Positions 5,580 through 9,188 of a stretch of 9,188 nucleotides of DNA are shown here, piece by piece. The number at the start of each line of letters is the position of its first letter. Positions within the stretch are counted from its first letter, which is position 1. Both the position numbers and the translations under genes were made by a program. The stretch is from the NCBI GenBank assembly GCA_964449165.1, contig CAYVAT010000071.1, positions 1 to 9,188 of the forward strand, written 5' to 3'. The notes beneath the pieces are model-generated. The model was not told the DNA's origin. It ran no database searches and saw nothing but the letters and a program-made list of their open reading frames with translations. This DNA is from CAYSCW01 sp964449165. Lineage in GTDB: Bacteria; Acidobacteriota; Aminicenantia; Aminicenantales; Aminicenantaceae.

Positions 5580-7148
5580 TTAAATATAGGCCTTTACTTT
5601 AAGCCAAACCTCTTTCAGCGGAAAAATTATATCTCTGCACAAATAAACCGGTAAATTGTTTTCATAGGGCATAGCATACTTGTGCCTTATAATCTCGAGC
5701 TTCTCCACTTCCCTGAATACCTCTTTATAATCGTCTTCATCTCCACCAATCACGATCATGATCTCGCCAGTGTATTCATGAGGCCCCCAAAGCCAGTAAT
5801 TATTATGTCCGGAGATTGCCCGAGGCAGATCATATCTTTTAGCAAAGAAATCGATCGCCCCTGCTTCACCATAATTTTGAGCGAAGATGCCACATTTAGA
5901 TCTCTCTTCAGGGGGAAGCTGATGATAAACTCTAGCCACTGTAGCAGCCATGTTTTCCCAGCCGAACATATCCGCGTAGTGCTGGGGAAGTTGTCCCATA
6001 TCATGTCTTTCTGATTGAGGAGGACCCATGCCCAAAAAAGCAGAATATTTTATGTATGTCTCGACAGGTAGCAGAGGCAAAGCGAAAGGAGCTGTCAACA
6101 ATCCTCCAACAATCAGCAAAGTAACAATGACAGGCTTCAGCCAATTCCATCCGCACTTATAGATGAACCTTTCAACAGCAAGCGCCCCTCCTGCAAACAT
6201 GACTGGATAGATAGGCGAAATATAGTAAGTCTTTGCTCTTGTCAGGATAAATAGCAAAAAAACGGCAAGATACATCCATCCGAACAAACGGTATGGCTTT
6301 GCCGATTTGGATAACAGGTAATAGAACAGCCCGATAAGGAGTAGCGGAAACAGGATTGGATGCATTTCTAGAATCTGACCGCTCAGGAATTTAAGAGGAG
6401 AGAGCGGCATGTTTTTATACAGACTGGCATTTTTTATGAATTCCAGTGTCGGCCAGTTATTCTTGAACTGCCAGATGATATTTGGAAGAAAGACGAGAAA
6501 AGCAATAGCTCCGGCTAACCAGAACCATGGAGTACGGAAATATTTCCGATTCGAAGTAAGAAGCAAGCCGATAATAAATCCATATCCAAAGAAAAGCATA
6601 GAGTGCTTATTCTGAAGACCAATCCCTAAAACAATCCCCAACAGAAGCCAGAGTTTCGGATTTCCTGTTTTTAGAATCAGGACCAGAATATACGCCGATA
6701 ATGTCCAGAAGAGGAGATCAAAAGCATTCATGGAGAGGAAATTGCCGATGGAAAGATAAACAGGAGAGATGATGACTGCAAGAGCTGCCAGGATTTGAGC
6801 AAACCGTTTGCCCCCCAGTTCCCGGACGATAAGACCTGACAAGAAAACAACCAGTGCTCCTGCCAATGCCGGGAAAAAGCGAAGAGCAAAAAGGGAATCT
6901 CCGAGCAGCTTTCGAGTGAAATTTGCGACGAGAGCAACCATGGGCGGATGATCGACATAACCAAAATCGAGGTGTTCGCCGCAAGCCATATAGTACAATT
7001 CATCCCTGAAATATCCATATTGGCTATTAGTCAAGAAATGAATGAGAAGTGTGGCCAATGCTAAATAAAAAAGGATAGCAACATCGCTTTTAAGATATGA
7101 GTAAGAAAGGGATGTTCGTTTCGTCTTTTTAGCTTGTTTTTCAATCAT
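5580..7148 (-). CDS. Glycosyltransferase family 39 (PMT/ArnT-like) membrane protein
   Basis: This 522-residue protein is a GT-C fold enzyme that moves a sugar from a polyprenyl-phosphate carrier to lipid, glycan or protein on the outer face of the inner membrane. About eleven hydrophobic segments lie between residues 24 and 360. Key motifs sit in the first external loop: FRDELYY (47-53) with the acidic pair D49/E50 expected to be catalytic, and YVDHPPM (64-70). KTYY (306-309) matches the loop that contacts the carrier phosphate. The C-terminal 160 residues form a soluble domain with NYGEAGAIDFF (425-435), common in bacterial GT39 proteins of unknown acceptor. The length suits the family. ATG at 7148 has no clear Shine-Dalgarno site, so expression may depend on the upstream gene. 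The YhfC-type protease gene ends 78 bases before it. The donor sugar and acceptor cannot be read from the sequence, and identity with ArnT of lipid A modification should not be assumed. Confidence 0.9.
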   Translation of the reverse strand: MIEKQAKKTKRTSLSYSYLKSDVAILFYLALATLLIHFLTNSQYGYFRDELYYMACGEHLDFGYVDHPPMVALVANFTRKLLGDSLFALRFFPALAGALVVFLSGLIVRELGGKRFAQILAALAVIISPVYLSIGNFLSMNAFDLLFWTLSAYILVLILKTGNPKLWLLLGIVLGIGLQNKHSMLFFGYGFIIGLLLTSNRKYFRTPWFWLAGAIAFLVFLPNIIWQFKNNWPTLEFIKNASLYKNMPLSPLKFLSGQILEMHPILFPLLLIGLFYYLLSKSAKPYRLFGWMYLAVFLLFILTRAKTYYISPIYPVMFAGGALAVERFIYKCGWNWLKPVIVTLLIVGGLLTAPFALPLLPVETYIKYSAFLGMGPPQSERHDMGQLPQHYADMFGWENMAATVARVYHQLPPEERSKCGIFAQNYGEAGAIDFFAKRYDLPRAISGHNNYWLWGPHEYTGEIMIVIGGDEDDYKEVFREVEKLEIIRHKYAMPYENNLPVYLCRDIIFPLKEVWLKVKAYI

Positions 7149-7226
7149 GTGTCTTTGCTGGATCTTAATCCGTATAACTCTATTTTCTTCTTTCTAAGTC
7201 TGCACACTGACTCAGCAAACCCACAA

Positions 7227-7961
7227 TTATAAACTCCTTTGCTTGCCGATCATCTCTCTCAGTTTGAGAAGGATCCAGGAATAAACAACAACAATGAACA
7301 ATATCCAGAGCTTCTCAATGATCCAGTGATCTGATAATCGATGAAGGTTGAAGCCAACCATATCATGGCCAAAATGCCAAAGCATAGCAAACAGCAAATA
7401 CTTTTTTTGGGATTTTAGAAGGCTAAGCAAAACTACCGATGTGAAACATGCATGGATAAGAAGCCCGACTAAAAGCCGCTCAAGAGAATTATACAATCCC
7501 TGGTGAAAACCAATCTCCAGCATCTCTTTGCTCTTGTTCAACAGCTCAGGCGATAATAATTCTGGCGAATACTTCACCACCAAAGTCGTTAACAACAGAG
7601 TGCCGCCGACTATGATAGACTCCAGTCCGCTGTGTCCGATGGCATACATAATGCCTGTGTTCCAATTCCTCTTTCCTCTTAACACTTTAAAGATTCGAAA
7701 GGCATAGAACCGGCTGGATTCTTCAAAAAGCCCGGCGGATGCAGAGACTATGAGCGAATACAATATTGTTCCTTCTCTAAGTGACTTACTCATGGCTGCG
7801 GGAACCTGGGTAACAATAAGAATGCATACCCATGCCACGAAGAATGCAAGCATACCGACAGCAAAAACTCCGAATTTTACTCCAAGAACCCTTCTTCCCA
7901 GAAAAAACGCGAGAAGAAAGGGCCCAAAAAAATAAATGATGTAGGGGATGATATCCAGCAT
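7227..7961 (-). CDS. YhfC family intramembrane protease
   Basis: From ATG at 7961 the product has 244 residues and about seven hydrophobic segments. It resembles the YhfC family, related to PrsW/CPBP (Rce1-like) intramembrane proteases. Candidate active-site residues are the EExxR motif E80-E81-R84 in LFEESSRFYAF, H110 and E114 in GHSGLES, H170 in IHACFTS, and H196/H199 in LWHFGHD. All fall in or beside membrane segments, as expected for an enzyme cutting or processing membrane-embedded substrates. TTG (7997) and ATG (7982) are also in frame, but only the ATG at 7961 has a good ribosome-binding site (GAGAGGAA at 7968-7975). It sits between the RDD and GT39 genes on the same strand. In other bacteria relatives act in anti-sigma processing, bacteriocin self-immunity or prenyl-protein processing; which applies here is unknown. 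Confidence 0.85.
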   Translation of the reverse strand: MLDIIPYIIYFFGPFLLAFFLGRRVLGVKFGVFAVGMLAFFVAWVCILIVTQVPAAMSKSLREGTILYSLIVSASAGLFEESSRFYAFRIFKVLRGKRNWNTGIMYAIGHSGLESIIVGGTLLLTTLVVKYSPELLSPELLNKSKEMLEIGFHQGLYNSLERLLVGLLIHACFTSVVLLSLLKSQKKYLLFAMLWHFGHDMVGFNLHRLSDHWIIEKLWILFIVVVYSWILLKLREMIGKQRSL

Positions 7962-7967
7962 ATGGAG

Positions 7968-7975
7968 TTCCTCTC
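7968..7975 (-). promoter_or_regulatory. Ribosome-binding site deciding the YhfC-type start
   Basis: The minus strand reads GAGAGGAA, six bases before the ATG at 7961. The alternative starts at 7982 (ATG) and 7997 (TTG) lack any purine-rich site, so the shorter protein is preferred. Confidence 0.7.
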
Positions 7976-7990
7976 TACCCATAAATGTTG

Positions 7991-8024
7991 TATTCAAATT
8001 TTATCATAAACAGTGGTTTGAATA
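7991..8024. repeat. Eight-base inverted repeat upstream of the YhfC-type gene
   Basis: TATTCAAA (7991-7998) and TTTGAATA (8017-8024) are perfect inverted copies separated by 18 bases. The spacing puts the half-site centres about 26 bases apart, between two and three helical turns. The intervening minus-strand sequence holds -10-like TATGAT and TAAAAT boxes without a convincing -35. It could be an operator over a weak promoter or a leader hairpin. Eight-base arms can arise by chance in a window of this size. Confidence 0.35.
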
Positions 8025-8125
8025 TTATGTTGAAAAAACTCAAAAAGCAAATCCCATCAGAAAGGCACATCTTGGGAATATTTATGAGTGGTTAAAAATG
8101 TAAATCATTATCTGCTCTGACGTTC

Positions 8126-8956
8126 TCAATTGGATCTGCGGCTAGGCTTCGAAGAATGAGTTTTTCTGATTCTTTTTTTCCCTTCCTTCTTCTTTTTCTT
8201 CTTGAGCCGAACAACATTTGTCTCGGCGATCTTATCGTGCATGGTCAAGGAACGTTTATCCCAGAGTACTTGAAGAAATCCAACGAGCAGCAGACTGAGC
8301 GAATAGGCATAGCCATGGGTACGTTCGAAAGATTTCCAGAGTGAAAGTTTCGATCCGTCCTCAGTGACCACTTTCAGACCTAACATCTTCTTGCCCAGCG
8401 TCTGTCCTCTGAAAAAGAAACAGAGAGTAAAGTAGATATAAGCGACAAGTATTTCACGAACCCATCTGTGTTCCTCAAAAGAGAGAACCACAGACTCAGT
8501 TTTTTCTTTCAATTCTTGAGCCAATCTTTCCTCGGGTTCCTGAGCGAAACCTGCCTCCCTACTTTCTTGCCGAATCCTTTCTAACTTCTGCTCGCTCTCC
8601 TCTATTTTCTTCTTTAATCTCTCTCTTTCCTCTGAGCTCAGTTCCTTTTTTTCCAATCTCTCTTTAGCCTCTGCAACGGCTTCTTCCAGTTTTTTTTCTG
8701 ATCTTTTCAAGATCATCTCGCCAAGCGGGCTTATCTTTTTATCTTCGGATCTAAGCCTGACCACTTTTTTTATCTCCTCAATGGGATTCTGGTACTCAGG
8801 ATTAAAAAGAGAAAGTGCCCAAAAGAGGACAATATACAATGGGAGGCTGAGTAAGCCGATGAAAATCAGATCAAACAGGAAAGCAAATCCCCGTCTGAGA
8901 AAATGGGTATCAGCCATTCTTTTTCCAAGACGAAATAGTCTCTTAAGTCTTTTCAT
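8126..8956 (-). CDS. RDD family membrane protein with a coiled-coil insertion
   Basis: The 276-residue protein has the RDD signature split in two. The first transmembrane helix begins with RRGFAFLFD (21-29), holding the conserved Arg, Ala and Asp, and runs to about residue 50. A second helix lies at 166-183, followed by the conserved RGQTLGKKMLGLKVV (183-197), a third hydrophobic stretch (216-231) and TMHDKIAETNVV (238-249) with the second Asp. Between helices one and two, where most RDD proteins have a short loop, lie about 100 highly charged residues (58-160). Regular Glu/Lys spacing there predicts a long helix or coiled coil. The tail (251-276) is almost all Lys, Arg and Ser, suggesting a nucleic-acid or phospholipid contact. 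The positive N-terminus suggests that the insertion faces the periplasm. RDD proteins are thought to act in transport (some as sodium/proton antiporters), but no function is proven here. ATG at 8956 has AAGGAAGG (8963-8970) six bases upstream. Confidence 0.87.
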   Translation of the reverse strand: MKRLKRLFRLGKRMADTHFLRRGFAFLFDLIFIGLLSLPLYIVLFWALSLFNPEYQNPIEEIKKVVRLRSEDKKISPLGEMILKRSEKKLEEAVAEAKERLEKKELSSEERERLKKKIEESEQKLERIRQESREAGFAQEPEERLAQELKEKTESVVLSFEEHRWVREILVAYIYFTLCFFFRGQTLGKKMLGLKVVTEDGSKLSLWKSFERTHGYAYSLSLLLVGFLQVLWDKRSLTMHDKIAETNVVRLKKKKKKEGKKRIRKTHSSKPSRRSN

Positions 8957-8990
8957 TGGAAGCCTTCCTTGATAGCTTTTGCTTAAAAAG

Positions 8991-9018
8991 ATTAACCTAA
9001 GACCCGAATGGCTGTCAA
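8991..9018 (-). promoter_or_regulatory. Promoter of the RDD gene
   Basis: The minus strand has a perfect -35 TTGACA (9013-9018), a 16-base spacer and GTTAAT (8991-8996), matching four of six -10 positions. Transcription would start near 8985, leaving a leader of about 28 bases that includes the strong AAGGAAGG ribosome-binding site. This is likely the first promoter of the minus-strand gene run. Confidence 0.6.
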
Positions 9019-9188
9019 AGCATAAATCCCCGTGTACTTCTCTTTATATACGATTCGATTCCGATCGTAAGCATCTTTAAGACCATGATGAATTTAAATA
9101 TATGCTGAATTGAAAAGGGTGAGGGATGGGGGCTGAGGAAGCCCCTGTGAGGACTGAACGGGCATGGTTCCTCTCCTACTTTCCTCGC
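9019..9188. other. Right-edge region without a supported gene
   Basis: The first part (9019-9110) is AT-rich and contains a six-base inverted repeat, TACGAT (9049-9054) with ATCGTA (9064-9069), centred about 45 bases upstream of the RDD -35 box. From about 9115 the composition turns abruptly G-rich on the plus strand. An open frame on the minus strand runs from the window edge to a stop at 9094-9096, with an internal ATG at 9165 preceded by GGAGAGGA; it is too short to judge. This may be the edge of an RNA, a repeat or a neighbouring gene that continues past 9188. Confidence 0.4.
9129..9145. other. GC-rich hairpin near the right edge
   Basis: GGGGCT (9129-9134) pairs perfectly with AGCCCC (9140-9145) around a five-base loop GAGGA. 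It is the most GC-rich stem in the window. No T-run follows on either strand, so it is not an obvious intrinsic terminator. It may be part of a structured RNA or a small repeat. Confidence 0.45.

Noticed and set aside
9094..9165. 23-residue minus-strand ORF beginning with MPVQSSQ and preceded by GGAGAGGA
   Set aside because: It is too short, has low-complexity Pro/Ser/Gln content, its frame is open to the window edge, and no homology can be recognised, so it is not listed as a gene.
9129..9188. RNase P or SRP RNA at the right edge
   Set aside because: Only a nine-base GAGGAAAGT match is present; the following bases do not fit the RNase P core and no SRP Alu/tetraloop signature is seen.

Overview
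This is a bacterial chromosomal fragment, most likely from a metagenome-assembled genome. It carries a run of exactly 100 Ns (3970-4069), the usual mark of a scaffold join of unknown length. By eye the base composition is moderately AT-rich. Shine-Dalgarno sites and sigma-70-type promoters are ordinary. Lipoprotein and Tat signal peptides point to a Gram-negative-like, envelope-rich organism. A standalone DUF6599 lipoprotein next to a Tat-exported DUF362 protein, plus C1-peptidase, RDD and GT39 genes, recalls uncultured Acidobacteriota/Aminicenantes-type lineages. That assignment is an inference from gene families only. No tRNA, rRNA, CRISPR array, transposase or phage gene is visible.

Left part: 1-278 is non-coding and unusually rich in dyad symmetry. 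A two-gene minus-strand operon follows: a DUF6599 lipoprotein (1159-2061), then a Tat-signal DUF362 protein (279-1151). The stop codon of the first lies inside the ribosome-binding site of the second. The operon has a good promoter at 2113-2141, and a mini-ORF overlaps the DUF6599 start codon. Divergent from it is a lipoprotein C1 (papain-fold) cysteine peptidase (2234-3487). All three products should work outside the cytoplasm.

Right part: five genes all lie on the minus strand. In transcription order they are an RDD membrane protein with a large charged coiled-coil insertion (8126-8956), a YhfC-type intramembrane protease (7227-7961), a GT39/ArnT-like glycosyltransferase (5580-7148), a DUF2461 protein (4746-5486) and a DEAD-box RNA helicase (3586-4551, broken by the N gap). 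Intergenic spaces of about 80-195 bases, with clear promoters before the RDD and helicase genes, suggest several transcription units. The first three encode polytopic membrane proteins and may share an envelope role, but nothing in the sequence proves it.

I see no complete new system with mechanistic proof. The best leads are the coupled DUF6599/DUF362 exported pair with its mini-ORF, the coiled-coil insertion in the RDD protein, and the altered active-site triad of the peptidase.
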